Shown in pieces: positions 26,171 to 35,832 of a stretch of 64,000 nucleotides of DNA; within the stretch, counting starts at the first letter, position 1; each line of letters begins with the position of its first letter. A program made the translations under genes and the position numbers. Below the pieces are notes generated by a model, which was not told the DNA's origin, did no database searches, and worked only from the letters and a program-made list of their open reading frames with translations. This DNA comes from Phragmitibacter sp965284365 (lineage in GTDB: Bacteria; Verrucomicrobiota; Verrucomicrobiia; Verrucomicrobiales; Verrucomicrobiaceae), in assembly GCA_965284365.1 (NCBI GenBank), contig OZ260079.1:4588001-4652000 (forward strand), given 5' to 3'.

Positions 26171-27781
26171 ATGAAAGCGAAGAAGACCAAAGCCGCCAAA
26201 ATTTTGCAACTCATTGCCAGCGGGGATCTCCGGGCATCGGCCAATCAAACGTGTTGGCCAGCGCAGAAGGCCATGGAAGAGGCACTGGGCAAGGCCGTCT
26301 CGGCAGAAGGATTCAAGATCAAACGCGCTCATCCCTATAAGAAGGCGGAGGGGCATGGCTTCATCGCCAGCCAGCGTGAGGGAATCTCCGTCTTTGAAAG
26401 TATTGACCCAAACGCGCCGCTGATCGTGGCAGAGGCAGTGTGGCAGTATTCGCATCATGTGCTGGCCGGATTGACCACCCACAAGGGACCTATCCTTACC
26501 GTGGCAAACTGGTCAGGACAGTGGCCAGGCTTGGTAGGCATGTTAAATCTGAATGGCTCGCTGACGAAAGCCGGCGTGAAATACTCCACTCTCTGGAGCG
26601 AAGACTTCACGGATGAATTCTTCCAGTCGAAGCTTAAGCATTGGCTGCATCATGGAGAGATCAAGCATGACCTCAGCCATGTGCGAAAGTTCAAGGATAC
26701 CAAAATCCCCAAGACTGCGGAACAGTTGGGCGAGGGTCTTGCGGAAGGCCTGCTGCGGCACAAAGCCATCATGGGAGTGTTCGATGAAGGCTGCATGGGC
26801 ATGTTTAATGCGATCATCCCCGATCAGCTTCTGCATGGCTGTGGCGTCTTTAAGGAACGGCTGAGCCAGTCATCGCTCTACTACGAAACCCAACAAACCA
26901 GTGATGCGGAAGCAAAATCGGTGCTGAAATGGTTCGAAGGGAAGGGGATGAGGTTTCATTTCGGCAAGTCTCATGCCACCGAACTCACCCGTGCCCAAGT
27001 GCTCCTCCAGTGCAAGATGTACATCGCGGCCGTGAGATTGGCCGATGACTTCGGCTGCGACACGATCGGCATTCAGTATCAGCAGGGCCTCAAAGACTTG
27101 CTTCCTGCGAGTGACTTGGTGGAAGGCACGTTGAACAACGCCGACCGCCCACCCGTGAGGTCGCGTGACGGCAAACGGATTCTGTTCAAAGGTGAGCCAC
27201 TCGTGCATTTCAATGAAGTGGATGAGTGTGCTGGATTGGACGGGCTGATGACTTATCGCGTGCACAAGGCGCTGGGGCAGCCCGTGGAGTCAACCCTGCA
27301 TGACGTGCGTTGGGGCGCACCGTATGGTGATGATTATGTCTGGGTCTTGCTCATTAGCGGCGCAGCGCCGCCAGCTCATTTCATTGGCGGTTGGGAGGGG
27401 GCGGAAGGCTTCCGGCAGCCGCCCATGTATTTCCCCAGCGGTGGCAGTACCTTGCGTGGAAACTCGCATCCGGGCGAGATCGTCTGGTCTCGCATCTACG
27501 TGGAAGATGAAAAACTTCACATGGATCTCGGACGAGGGAAAGTCGTAGAGCTAACCCCGGAAGAAACCGAGCGGCGCTGGCAACTCACCACGCCGCAGTG
27601 GCCGATCATGCATGCCGTCACTTATGGCGTGACGCGTGATCAGCTTATGGCCAAACACAAGGCCAACCACATTCAGGTGGTTTACGGGTCAGATGCCAAG
27701 GCCGCAGACCATTGCCTTTATGCCAAAGCGGCTTTTGCTCATGTGCTGGGCATGAAGGTGCATCTTTGTGGAGAGTGGTGA
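26171..27781 (+). CDS. L-fucose/L-arabinose isomerase-like protein
   Basis: A 536-residue protein resembling the fucose isomerase superfamily, which interconverts aldoses and ketoses using a metal. FDEGCMGMFNAIIPDQLLHG, DTIGIQYQQGLKDLLPASDL, HFNEVDECAGLDGLMTY and the C-terminal KANHIQVVYG look like the ligand-bearing segments, the last with the His expected late in the fold. The exact sugar cannot be inferred. No signal peptide is seen. The ATG at 26171 is used; the frame is open for 27 codons before it without a good start. It sits between the AlkC-like gene and a secreted esterase. Confidence 0.75.
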   Translation: MKAKKTKAAKILQLIASGDLRASANQTCWPAQKAMEEALGKAVSAEGFKIKRAHPYKKAEGHGFIASQREGISVFESIDPNAPLIVAEAVWQYSHHVLAGLTTHKGPILTVANWSGQWPGLVGMLNLNGSLTKAGVKYSTLWSEDFTDEFFQSKLKHWLHHGEIKHDLSHVRKFKDTKIPKTAEQLGEGLAEGLLRHKAIMGVFDEGCMGMFNAIIPDQLLHGCGVFKERLSQSSLYYETQQTSDAEAKSVLKWFEGKGMRFHFGKSHATELTRAQVLLQCKMYIAAVRLADDFGCDTIGIQYQQGLKDLLPASDLVEGTLNNADRPPVRSRDGKRILFKGEPLVHFNEVDECAGLDGLMTYRVHKALGQPVESTLHDVRWGAPYGDDYVWVLLISGAAPPAHFIGGWEGAEGFRQPPMYFPSGGSTLRGNSHPGEIVWSRIYVEDEKLHMDLGRGKVVELTPEETERRWQLTTPQWPIMHAVTYGVTRDQLMAKHKANHIQVVYGSDAKAADHCLYAKAAFAHVLGMKVHLCGEW

Positions 27782-27824
27782 TCGATCTGCGGACAAGGAG
27801 ATTCCGTGAATTGACGGTAAGCGA

Positions 27825-30032
27825 ATGTTGCGGTGCGGCGTATCTGGATGCGTGAATCCATTCGTCGCACGCTTCGTCCCTTTGGTTGCCGGAATCGCGC
27901 TGGCTAACGCCGTTGTTCAGGCGGAAAGTCAGCCTGCGTTGTCGCATAACCTTTCCATTTTGGAGAAAGGGTTTGCAGCGGAGGTGTCCCGTCTTGAGCA
28001 AGGTTTGACGAATGAAGTCAAGACCAGGGAAGATTGGGAGAGCAAAAAGTCAGAGTACCGTAGGCAGTTGGCGGAGATGCTGGGACTCGATCCCATGCCG
28101 GTTCGGAGTGACTTGCATCCGGTCAAAACCGGCGAGTTCGAGCACGAAGGTATCATGGTGGAGAACTGGCACTTTCAGTCGGTGCCAGGTCTGTATGTGA
28201 CGGCCAATTTGTATCGGCCTCTGAAGGTTGATGCACCACTGCCCACCGTGCTTTATATGTGCGGCCATGCCAATGTCATGAAGGACGGCGTCAGCTTCGG
28301 CAACAAAGCTGGCTATGAGCACCACGGCGTGTGGTATGCGAAGAACGGCTTTGTCTGCATGGTGATCGATACCGTGCAGTTGGGAGAGATCCGTGGAGAA
28401 CATGGCGGCACCCATCGACTGGGCCGCTGGTGGTGGTGGGCGAGGGGATACACGCCCGCTGGAGTTGAGGCCTGGAACGGAATCCGGGCTTTGGACTATC
28501 TGGAAACCCGGCCTGAGGTGGACAAGACTCGTTTCGGGGTGACCGGGCGCAGTGGCGGTGGAGCCTACTCCTGGTGGATTGCGTCACTCGATGACCGCAT
28601 CAAATGTGCCGCGCCGACCGCGGGTATTACCACGCTGAGAAATCACGTCGTCGATGGTTGCGTGAGTGGTCACTGCGACTGCATGTTCATGCAAAATTCC
28701 TACGGCTGGGATTACGACAAAGTGGCCTCGCTCGTGGCCCCGCGCCCTCTTTGCATATTGAATACGGACAAAGACGGCATCTTTCCGCTAGATGGAGTGA
28801 TGGCGGTCTTCAACAGCACTCGTCGTGTCTACAAACTCCTGGGTGCAGAGGCGAATCTCGGTATCCAGATTGCTGAAGGCGGGCATGCAGACACCCAGCC
28901 ATTACACACCGGTGAGTTTCACTGGATGTCGCGCTTCTTGAAGAATACCAAGGTCATGGATGCCCTGGATCCGCGTGCGGTGAAGAACATTCCTATGGAA
29001 AAGCTGCGTGTGTTTCAGGAGATCCCTGCGGACCAGAAGAATACCGCGATCGACCAGACTTTTGTTCCGATGGCAGCGCCGTCGGCAGTGCCTGCGTCTA
29101 AGGAAGAGTGGCAGAGCATGAAGTCAAAGTGGTTGGCTGCATTGAAGGACAAATGCGGGATACAAGCACTCAAAGAGGCATCAACCCCACAGCAGGCTGT
29201 ACCGGTTCAGGCAGGTAAGCCTGTGGAAAGCGATGGTATTCAGGTGACTCGATTAGACGTTCCGACCGGCAGCGGTCCGGGAACATTTCAACTACCGGTC
29301 TATGTGGTGCACCGCGCTGGGCTGAAACCGTCTGAATTGGATTTGGCGGTCTTGAACGTGTTGGATGATGAGGGCTGGCGTCAGTTCGCCAACACCTTCG
29401 CGCCCGCATTCCCCGAACTGTTCCCGAAAGAGAGCAAAGTGATGCCCGATGCCAAATCGCTCGACTCTGAGAAGAAGATGCATGCGAGCTTTAAGTGGGG
29501 CATGGTGTATGCCTGTCCAAGAGGTGTTGGGCCAGTTTCATGGGAGCCCAGTGCCGATGGTGTGGATTCCAAGCAAGCAGCCGCCCTGACCAAAGACCGC
29601 ACTCATCGTCTGCGCCGTTTTTATCTCCTGGGTCAGACTCTTGAAGGCGTGCAGACAGGCGACATTCGTTCAATGATAGAATCGCTGCGAATGGTGCCAG
29701 GCCTCGAGAAAACAAAAATGTGGTTGCAGGCTTCTCGCACGCAGGCGGTGAATACGCTCTACGCCAGCCTGTCAGTGGACGGTCTTACGCGAGTGGACTT
29801 GCATGAATTGCCGCCCTCTCATATGGACGAAGGCGCGCCACCCTATTTCAGTGTGCTTCGGTATCTGGATATTCCTCAGGCAGTGGCGCTGGCCTGCGAG
29901 AGGACGCGTGTCATCATCTATGATAACAACAAGGAAGCCTGGAATTTCCCCATGCAAACTGCGGAGAAACTCGGGTGGTCAAAGGAGACGGGCAACGGGC
30001 TGCAACTTCGGGATGTGATGAAGCCTGAATAA
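27825..30032 (+). CDS. Secreted tandem alpha/beta hydrolase (acetyl xylan esterase-like)
   Basis: A 735-residue protein with a signal peptide ending near NAVVQAESQ. Residues 60 to about 400 form an alpha/beta hydrolase: nucleophile elbow GVTGRSGGGAYSWW, acid in NTDKDGIFPLDG and His in AEGGHADTQPLH, close to acetyl xylan esterases of Planctomycetes and Verrucomicrobia. The last 300 residues (for example RRFYLLGQTLEGVQTGDIRS) look like a second hydrolase fold without an obvious Ser elbow, so only the first half is expected to be catalytic. It likely deacetylates polysaccharide outside the cytoplasm. It converges on the glycosyltransferase gene 10 bases away. Confidence 0.82.
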   Translation: MLRCGVSGCVNPFVARFVPLVAGIALANAVVQAESQPALSHNLSILEKGFAAEVSRLEQGLTNEVKTREDWESKKSEYRRQLAEMLGLDPMPVRSDLHPVKTGEFEHEGIMVENWHFQSVPGLYVTANLYRPLKVDAPLPTVLYMCGHANVMKDGVSFGNKAGYEHHGVWYAKNGFVCMVIDTVQLGEIRGEHGGTHRLGRWWWWARGYTPAGVEAWNGIRALDYLETRPEVDKTRFGVTGRSGGGAYSWWIASLDDRIKCAAPTAGITTLRNHVVDGCVSGHCDCMFMQNSYGWDYDKVASLVAPRPLCILNTDKDGIFPLDGVMAVFNSTRRVYKLLGAEANLGIQIAEGGHADTQPLHTGEFHWMSRFLKNTKVMDALDPRAVKNIPMEKLRVFQEIPADQKNTAIDQTFVPMAAPSAVPASKEEWQSMKSKWLAALKDKCGIQALKEASTPQQAVPVQAGKPVESDGIQVTRLDVPTGSGPGTFQLPVYVVHRAGLKPSELDLAVLNVLDDEGWRQFANTFAPAFPELFPKESKVMPDAKSLDSEKKMHASFKWGMVYACPRGVGPVSWEPSADGVDSKQAAALTKDRTHRLRRFYLLGQTLEGVQTGDIRSMIESLRMVPGLEKTKMWLQASRTQAVNTLYASLSVDGLTRVDLHELPPSHMDEGAPPYFSVLRYLDIPQAVALACERTRVIIYDNNKEAWNFPMQTAEKLGWSKETGNGLQLRDVMKPE

Positions 30033-30042
30033 CGGCAGTACC

Positions 30043-32004
30043 TCATAGCTTCATATGATACACTCTCAAAGTGTGAATGGACTCCCGTGACCAATAGACC
30101 GGGCCATTTTCGAAGAATGCGGGATCCTGCAGCACTGCCAGCATATCTGGATTCGAAATCTGGGCCAGGTCCTGAAAGCCGACGACTACGTAGAGTTCTC
30201 CGTGGGCAGCCTTCACCTCTTCCATTTTTAGCCTTAGGGCGGTGGCATCACGGGTACGATGATCGCCGCGCGGGTCGTAGAGTTCGGCGTAGCGCCAGAG
30301 CCAACAGGTATAGACCCTGGAGTTAGTTTCAGGATTAAACGGCTCGTGCTTTTCGCGAGTGATGGCCATGGCCGCCTTGAAGTCTTCAAACGGAACCCGA
30401 ACCTGACTGATGTTCATCGGCCAGAACGGCAACGTCGCGATGCTGATCAGCAGCAGGAATGAAAACGCTCGGGGCAGTCCCATAGGCTCTCGTTTACCAA
30501 TGAGGCGAGCCAGCGTAGTGGCCATGGCATAAAAACCGCAGACTTCCAAAAGCGACAGTGCCGGCAGAAGGAAGATTAGATACCAGGTGCGAAGTTCGTC
30601 CCCGAGGAAGTATTTGAAATGCAGCGCAGCGATGACTCCCGCTAGAATGATGCTGCCGAGAATCAGCGCCATTCGGTTATTGCGCTTGCCCATCCAAATC
30701 ATCCCGCAGACAGGCGCTATCGCAAGCAAGGCAAGACACAGGCACGAAAACACTGACCATTGGTCGAGGAGAGTTTCCCATGTCACCATGACCGGGTTAC
30801 CCGATTCACGGCCGTGCCAGGGAATGCCTGTGAGCGATTCAGCCAGCAGGTTGTGAAGCCACGCCGCATCCATGGGAAGTCCCTTGAGCCACAGCAATCG
30901 TTCCCGCGCGCTGGCGATCTGAGGCAACTGCGGTGCGTAAAGACTGATGAAAGCGGTGGCTGCCAACAAATGCGCCGTGGTGAATCGTGTAAGCAGATTC
31001 CATCGCCGCGCATCTCTGAGCAGAAAAACTAGGGCGACGAGGTTGATGGCGGCGAGCGCATAGACAATACCGCCCCAGGACCACATCAAAAGAAACTCAA
31101 TGACTGCAAACGCCAGCCAGAGTGACCAGCGATTCCGCTCAAGGGCCATGGTCAGGGCCTGCAACATTGCAGGAAGCAAAGCCAGCATCAGTGCGTAACC
31201 CCGTGCTTCCGTAGAGTACTTGATGTGCCACGGATGCATGGCCATGAAAAGTACCGCCATCATTCCCAGCCAGGGCATCCCCCAATGCCTGGCCAGCAAG
31301 GCCAGTGTCACGAGAGACAGGAGTCCGGCAAGCAGTGGAGGCACTCGACATGGCCACTCGGTGAATTGGCCCCGGGCTTTACCTGTGACACTCCGCCAGG
31401 CATCGAGACAAAGGCGGCTCGAAATGCTGAACAGCGTGTGATTGTTCGGTCCATGTTTGGCGCTAAATAACGTGTGCTGCCATGAAGCGTCTTCAAAGCG
31501 CAGGCCTCCCTGAGGATTCTCCGGCTCCACGGGTCGCCAAGTACCATGCACATAACAATCAATGGCATCCGCCTCATCCCCCCAGAAAGAATGATCCATA
31601 CGGGGCAGCCGCATGAAAAAGGCGATCAGCACAATGCTGACAAGGCATGCCCACCACAGACGAGGACGAAAGAATGAAGTGCCTGACAAGGGCAGCTCAG
31701 GTTTGCGGAACGCTATAAAGTTGCCTGCGTGCGAAGCCGCAGCCTTCTTCGCACCCAAGGGCCATGCAATTGATATTCCGAGAAGAATTGCGCACAGGCC
31801 AGTCCGTGCTGCTGCGCCGTACCAAAGCCCTAGCTGCACATGCTCTTTGAAGCTGGGCTCCTTGCCTTGAGCCTGCCGCTTGGTCCACATCATTTCGCGT
31901 GGCGGCTTCATCTCGCGAAGCTGATGCCACGAGAAAAGGAACACCAGGGCTATGGCTAGCCGCGCAAGATTGGCTGTGGTGAAAAGTTGGGGGAAACGAT
32001 TCAT
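30043..32004 (-). CDS. GT39-type integral membrane glycosyltransferase
   Basis: A 653-residue protein with about a dozen hydrophobic segments. The early periplasmic loop RMDHSFWGDEADAIDCYV holds the acidic pair typical of GT-C enzymes (GT39/PMT, ArnT-like) that use polyprenyl-phosphate sugars. The C-terminal 150 residues are soluble, with DFKAAMAITREKHEPFNPE and a nucleotide-free fold. It probably glycosylates protein or envelope lipid on the periplasmic face; acceptor unknown. The ATG at 32004 is preferred over a GTG seven codons upstream. Confidence 0.8.
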   Translation of the reverse strand: MNRFPQLFTTANLARLAIALVFLFSWHQLREMKPPREMMWTKRQAQGKEPSFKEHVQLGLWYGAAARTGLCAILLGISIAWPLGAKKAAASHAGNFIAFRKPELPLSGTSFFRPRLWWACLVSIVLIAFFMRLPRMDHSFWGDEADAIDCYVHGTWRPVEPENPQGGLRFEDASWQHTLFSAKHGPNNHTLFSISSRLCLDAWRSVTGKARGQFTEWPCRVPPLLAGLLSLVTLALLARHWGMPWLGMMAVLFMAMHPWHIKYSTEARGYALMLALLPAMLQALTMALERNRWSLWLAFAVIEFLLMWSWGGIVYALAAINLVALVFLLRDARRWNLLTRFTTAHLLAATAFISLYAPQLPQIASARERLLWLKGLPMDAAWLHNLLAESLTGIPWHGRESGNPVMVTWETLLDQWSVFSCLCLALLAIAPVCGMIWMGKRNNRMALILGSIILAGVIAALHFKYFLGDELRTWYLIFLLPALSLLEVCGFYAMATTLARLIGKREPMGLPRAFSFLLLISIATLPFWPMNISQVRVPFEDFKAAMAITREKHEPFNPETNSRVYTCWLWRYAELYDPRGDHRTRDATALRLKMEEVKAAHGELYVVVGFQDLAQISNPDMLAVLQDPAFFENGPVYWSRESIHTLRVYHMKL

Positions 32005-32109
32005 GGATCGCCCGGAGGCGAGCACCCAATCTATAGGCAGGAATTTTCCCTTAGCAAGCCTCCAAACTGCGTTGTTTTCCCGTAGAAATCCAGATGATTA
32101 AATCGCTCT

Positions 32110-35100
32110 TCAGTCTCTCTCGTCTTCCCGGTTCATGGCGTCACTAATGCCGAAAAGGTATTCCAGATCCGCCCGATCAAGATGACGAGCAAAGCTTTCT
32201 TCGCCCAGCACGTCCTGCGACAGTAGCTGTTTCTGCTGCTGAAGGCGTTGAATCTTTTCTTCGATCGTATCCTTTGCGAGCAGGCGATAGGCAATCACAG
32301 GCTGCGTTTGGCCGATGCGGTGTGCCCGGTCGATCGCTTGATTTTCAACCGCGGGATTCCACCAGGGATCATACAGCACCACATAGCTGGCGGCGGTGAG
32401 GTTCAAGCCACTACCACCTGCCTTGAGAGAGAGAAGGAACACCGAAGCATTCTCATCCGTCTGGAAGGACTGCACCACAGAGGCGCGATCCTGCGTTGTG
32501 CCAGTGAGCCAGTGGTAGGGCCGGTTATCCGCGATCAGCTTGTCCCGGATGATCTTAAGCATCGTGACGAATTGGGAGAACACCAGCACCTTGTGACCCT
32601 CGTCATACAATTGATCCAGCAGTTCAAAGAGCGCATTAAGTTTCGCGCTTTCCTCTTGTTGGGCTTCTGGCTTGACCAGAGCCGGATGACAGCAGATCTG
32701 CCTGAGCCGCGTGATTGCCTGCAGGATGGCAAAGCGGTTTTTGGCTAAAGCATCGGCACCCGTCGCGCTGAGCAGCATGTGCTGTGCATTGGCCAGTTGC
32801 TCGCGGTACAGTTGCTCCTGAATGCCGCTCAGTTCGCACAGCATGGTTTCTTCCGTGCGGGATGGCAGGTCACGCGCCACCTGTGATTTGGTGCGGCGCA
32901 AAATGAAAGGACGCAGCCGTGCGCTTAGGCGTTGAGCGGCCTGGTCGTCTTTTCTACGGTCGAAGTGCTTCTGGAAATAAGCGCGGTCGCCCAGCGCGCC
33001 AGGCGTGGCAAAAGTCATCAAACTCCAGAGATCCAGCAGCCGATTCTCGATAGGAGTACCTGTCAGAACCAAACGGTTGTGAGCGTGCAACTGACGGGCG
33101 GCTTTGGCCGCTTTGGAATCAGGATTCTTGATTTGCTGGCCTTCGTCCAAAATTGATGCCAGCCAGTGAACCTTTTGCAGATCCTCAATGTGGGAACGAA
33201 GTTGGGCATAGTTCAGCACAATGATGTCTGATCCGGGATGAATGGCCGCGAGATTAAAGGTGTCCTTCTCACGCAACAGGAACACACGCAGTTCTGGCGC
33301 CGCTTTCGCGAATTCACTGGCCCACACATCCAGCACAGACTTGGGGCAGACCACGAGTGCAGGAGGAATCGCTACATTCTGAAACTGAGGCTGCGCACGT
33401 AACCACAGAATCCAGGCGATGCTCTGCAGCGTCTTGCCAAGACCCATGTCATCGGCGAGCACGCCGCCAAAATGATTGATGGAAAGATAAACCAGAAACT
33501 GGAAACCCTCGACCTGGTAAGGGCGAAGTGTCGCGCGTAATGCTGCAGGCACGTCCGGCTTCGTCTGCAAGTCCAGCACTTGAAGTCGGTCTCGCACTCT
33601 TTCCCAAAGCTCAGGCGGCAAAAGTTCCTTGCGCTGTTGCAACGCCAACTGACGGGCGTGGATAGGATGAGCTTCATCAGAGAGTTCATTGAGGTCCAGC
33701 CCGAGCGCCGCGATGGCGTTCTGCTGCTCCTCCGTCAACTCCAGGGTCACACTGCGCCAGGTGCCATCCGCCAGACGGACATAACCGCCGCGCGCTGCAA
33801 TAAGCCGGCGAATCTCCGCAGGCTTCAGTTCCAATCCTTCAATGTCAAAGATGAGCCGGAGATCGAACCAGTCCATCCCCGTCTCATTGACCTGCAGACG
33901 AACCGTGGCCTTCAACGGATCCGCGAGGATCGTCTCCAGCCGACTATCCGGCTCCAGGGTCACATGGGGCGGCAGGCTGCGAGCCCAATCATGAAAGAGC
34001 CCTGGGAAGGTTTTCGTGATTCGAACGCGGAAGGCATCCAGTTCGGTATCGTAAGTCGCCTTGATATTATCCAGGATAGGAAACACGGAGGCGAGGGGAC
34101 TGCGGTCGTAGCACGGGATGATGTTGCTCGGCACCCGTTTCTGTTCGGTGATCTCCCAGCGCCGGCCTCGCAGCGTCTGCGTAAGTGCCTCATTGGAACT
34201 GGTGGCCTGCACCCGTATGGTCATGTGCTCGGTGCCACCTTGTTCCACCTTTGGGAGACAGTGCGCCGTTAGATGCACGGTGAAGGTCTCATGCTTCACA
34301 CGTTCGGCGAGCGCGCGTGGCAGAGCCACGTTGAGCTTATGAAGAAAGCGAATGCCTTCCTCCGTACTGAGCGCTTCCAGCGGAATATCAATGCTGGTCT
34401 GAGCGGCCGTGCCTTCCTCAAAAGAGGGGGGGCCTTTAAATACGGTATCCGAGCTCAAATACAACGGTTCAGCCGCGGGGAGATAGCGCAACGGCTTGGG
34501 AGGTTCCTTGCCGAGGTCATCGCGTAGCTGTAGCGTGATGAGACGCGCCTCGCCTTCGCCTTTGTGTTCCTGCACCGCCCAATTCAGTGGGCTCGGATGG
34601 TGTAGGAAAGGGGACTCGTCCAGAGTGACCAAATGCTCCTTGAGCTCTTCCTGCGTGAAGAGCGAGGCCAGCCATTGGGCCGGCAAAGACTCCTCCAAAT
34701 GAATGATGGGCTGAAGCTGCGCATGCAGCCAGCGCGCCGCAGACTCCAGGAGGAGCCGTGAAGGCAGAGACAGCCGCAACGCGTTTGAGCGGTCGTGAAC
34801 AAGGAGGTTCTCCAGTTCCGCATCAGACAGAAGTTTCCACTCAGCACTCGCTTCGGCCTGGCCTTGCAAGCGTGCTTCCGCGGGCGTGACCATCAGACGG
34901 AGTTCCGTCGTCAGTTGCTCTGGCGTCTCCCGTTGAGTGAATTCCCGGATCCTTTCCGCCCAGCGCGGCAGGTTCTCTTCCTGACGCCAGCGCTCCAGCT
35001 TATCCTTGGTTCCAGCGAGATCGGTAATGCCCTCCATGAAGGCCGGATAAGTCAGCTTCCGCTCGACCAATGCTGCCGCCAGATAGTTCCAGAATGCGGA

Positions 35101-35610
35101 GACATCCTTGGGCCGTTCCGGCCAGAGACGCAACGGATCGTAGCTCTGGATGGGCCAGCGCGAGTTCAGCCGGACCAGATCGTGATCATGTATCTCGCCA
35201 AGGGTACGGAAGCGTTCATAGCGCTTCTCCACCTTAGCCACATATTGATCTTCACTCGGAGTCAGTTGCCGGGAGAGATGATCCTCCAGGATTTCGTTCA
35301 GAGACCGTTGCACGACGGTCGGCGTCATGTGGCTCTCGTCTTCAGCGAGCGTTTCCGCTTCCAGCATCGCGGCACAAAGAGCGACGTCGTGCGTTTCTCC
35401 CTCCAGATCCACCTGGCCAACCCAACCGCGCGCATGTCGATGCAGAGTGACTTGAGCCAGTTCGTCCTCGAAAGCCACTTCCGCTTTAATCACTTCAGGC
35501 CCGCGCCCGAGAATGCGTACGCGCCGGCTCTCCACGAGTTGCCGGGCTGAGGAAACGGCGTCTGCCGGGAATAAATGAATGAAAGTATCGACTTCGGCGG
35601 CGCTTGGCAT
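32110..35610 (-). CDS. SNF2-family helicase-like ATPase
   Basis: A 1166-residue protein. The first 650 residues are a bacterial SNF2-associated region without clear catalytic motifs. The ATPase follows: GGVLADDMGLGKTLQSIAWI (motif I), LDEGQQIKN in the place of the DEAH box, LTGTPIENRLLDLWSLM (motif III) and the C-terminal lobe with SLKAGGSGLNLTAASYVVL and ENQAIDRAHRIGQ. It should translocate on double-stranded DNA and remodel protein-DNA complexes. No methyltransferase or nuclease lies nearby, so a restriction or defence role is not supported. The reading frame is complete. Confidence 0.93.
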   Translation of the reverse strand: MPSAAEVDTFIHLFPADAVSSARQLVESRRVRILGRGPEVIKAEVAFEDELAQVTLHRHARGWVGQVDLEGETHDVALCAAMLEAETLAEDESHMTPTVVQRSLNEILEDHLSRQLTPSEDQYVAKVEKRYERFRTLGEIHDHDLVRLNSRWPIQSYDPLRLWPERPKDVSAFWNYLAAALVERKLTYPAFMEGITDLAGTKDKLERWRQEENLPRWAERIREFTQRETPEQLTTELRLMVTPAEARLQGQAEASAEWKLLSDAELENLLVHDRSNALRLSLPSRLLLESAARWLHAQLQPIIHLEESLPAQWLASLFTQEELKEHLVTLDESPFLHHPSPLNWAVQEHKGEGEARLITLQLRDDLGKEPPKPLRYLPAAEPLYLSSDTVFKGPPSFEEGTAAQTSIDIPLEALSTEEGIRFLHKLNVALPRALAERVKHETFTVHLTAHCLPKVEQGGTEHMTIRVQATSSNEALTQTLRGRRWEITEQKRVPSNIIPCYDRSPLASVFPILDNIKATYDTELDAFRVRITKTFPGLFHDWARSLPPHVTLEPDSRLETILADPLKATVRLQVNETGMDWFDLRLIFDIEGLELKPAEIRRLIAARGGYVRLADGTWRSVTLELTEEQQNAIAALGLDLNELSDEAHPIHARQLALQQRKELLPPELWERVRDRLQVLDLQTKPDVPAALRATLRPYQVEGFQFLVYLSINHFGGVLADDMGLGKTLQSIAWILWLRAQPQFQNVAIPPALVVCPKSVLDVWASEFAKAAPELRVFLLREKDTFNLAAIHPGSDIIVLNYAQLRSHIEDLQKVHWLASILDEGQQIKNPDSKAAKAARQLHAHNRLVLTGTPIENRLLDLWSLMTFATPGALGDRAYFQKHFDRRKDDQAAQRLSARLRPFILRRTKSQVARDLPSRTEETMLCELSGIQEQLYREQLANAQHMLLSATGADALAKNRFAILQAITRLRQICCHPALVKPEAQQEESAKLNALFELLDQLYDEGHKVLVFSQFVTMLKIIRDKLIADNRPYHWLTGTTQDRASVVQSFQTDENASVFLLSLKAGGSGLNLTAASYVVLYDPWWNPAVENQAIDRAHRIGQTQPVIAYRLLAKDTIEEKIQRLQQQKQLLSQDVLGEESFARHLDRADLEYLFGISDAMNREDERD

Positions 35611-35776
35611 GGGTCTCGGAAGGAAGGGGGGACCCCGTTACGGGGCGAACTGTCATGCTTAGCACACGAGGTGGGGTATTCGCAAGACATAGTGGCTATT
35701 GTTTTGCGCAAATTCCGTCAGTTTCGTCTTCAAATCATACGGCTGCTTGTTGTTTTCGGGCTCGACTTCAATCCAT

Positions 35777-35802
35777 AAAAAACCCGGTGAAGGCTTTCGC
35801 CG
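35777..35802 (-). terminator. Probable terminator after the halogenase-like gene
   Basis: On the minus strand an imperfect 7-base-pair stem (CGGCGAA and TTCACCG, one mismatch, loop AGCC) is followed by GG and six T, about 30 bases beyond the stop at 35833. It separates this gene from the SNF2 gene. Confidence 0.45.
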
Positions 35803-35832
35803 ACACCAGGCAAGTTTTGGACCGAGATCAGA

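Noticed and set aside
34795..35550. Open frame antisense to the SNF2 N-terminus
   Set aside because: The SNF2 gene is intact and the antisense product has no family features.
32110..35610. SNF2 gene as part of a phage-defence island (DISARM-like)
   Set aside because: No methyltransferase, nuclease or other defence gene lies nearby.
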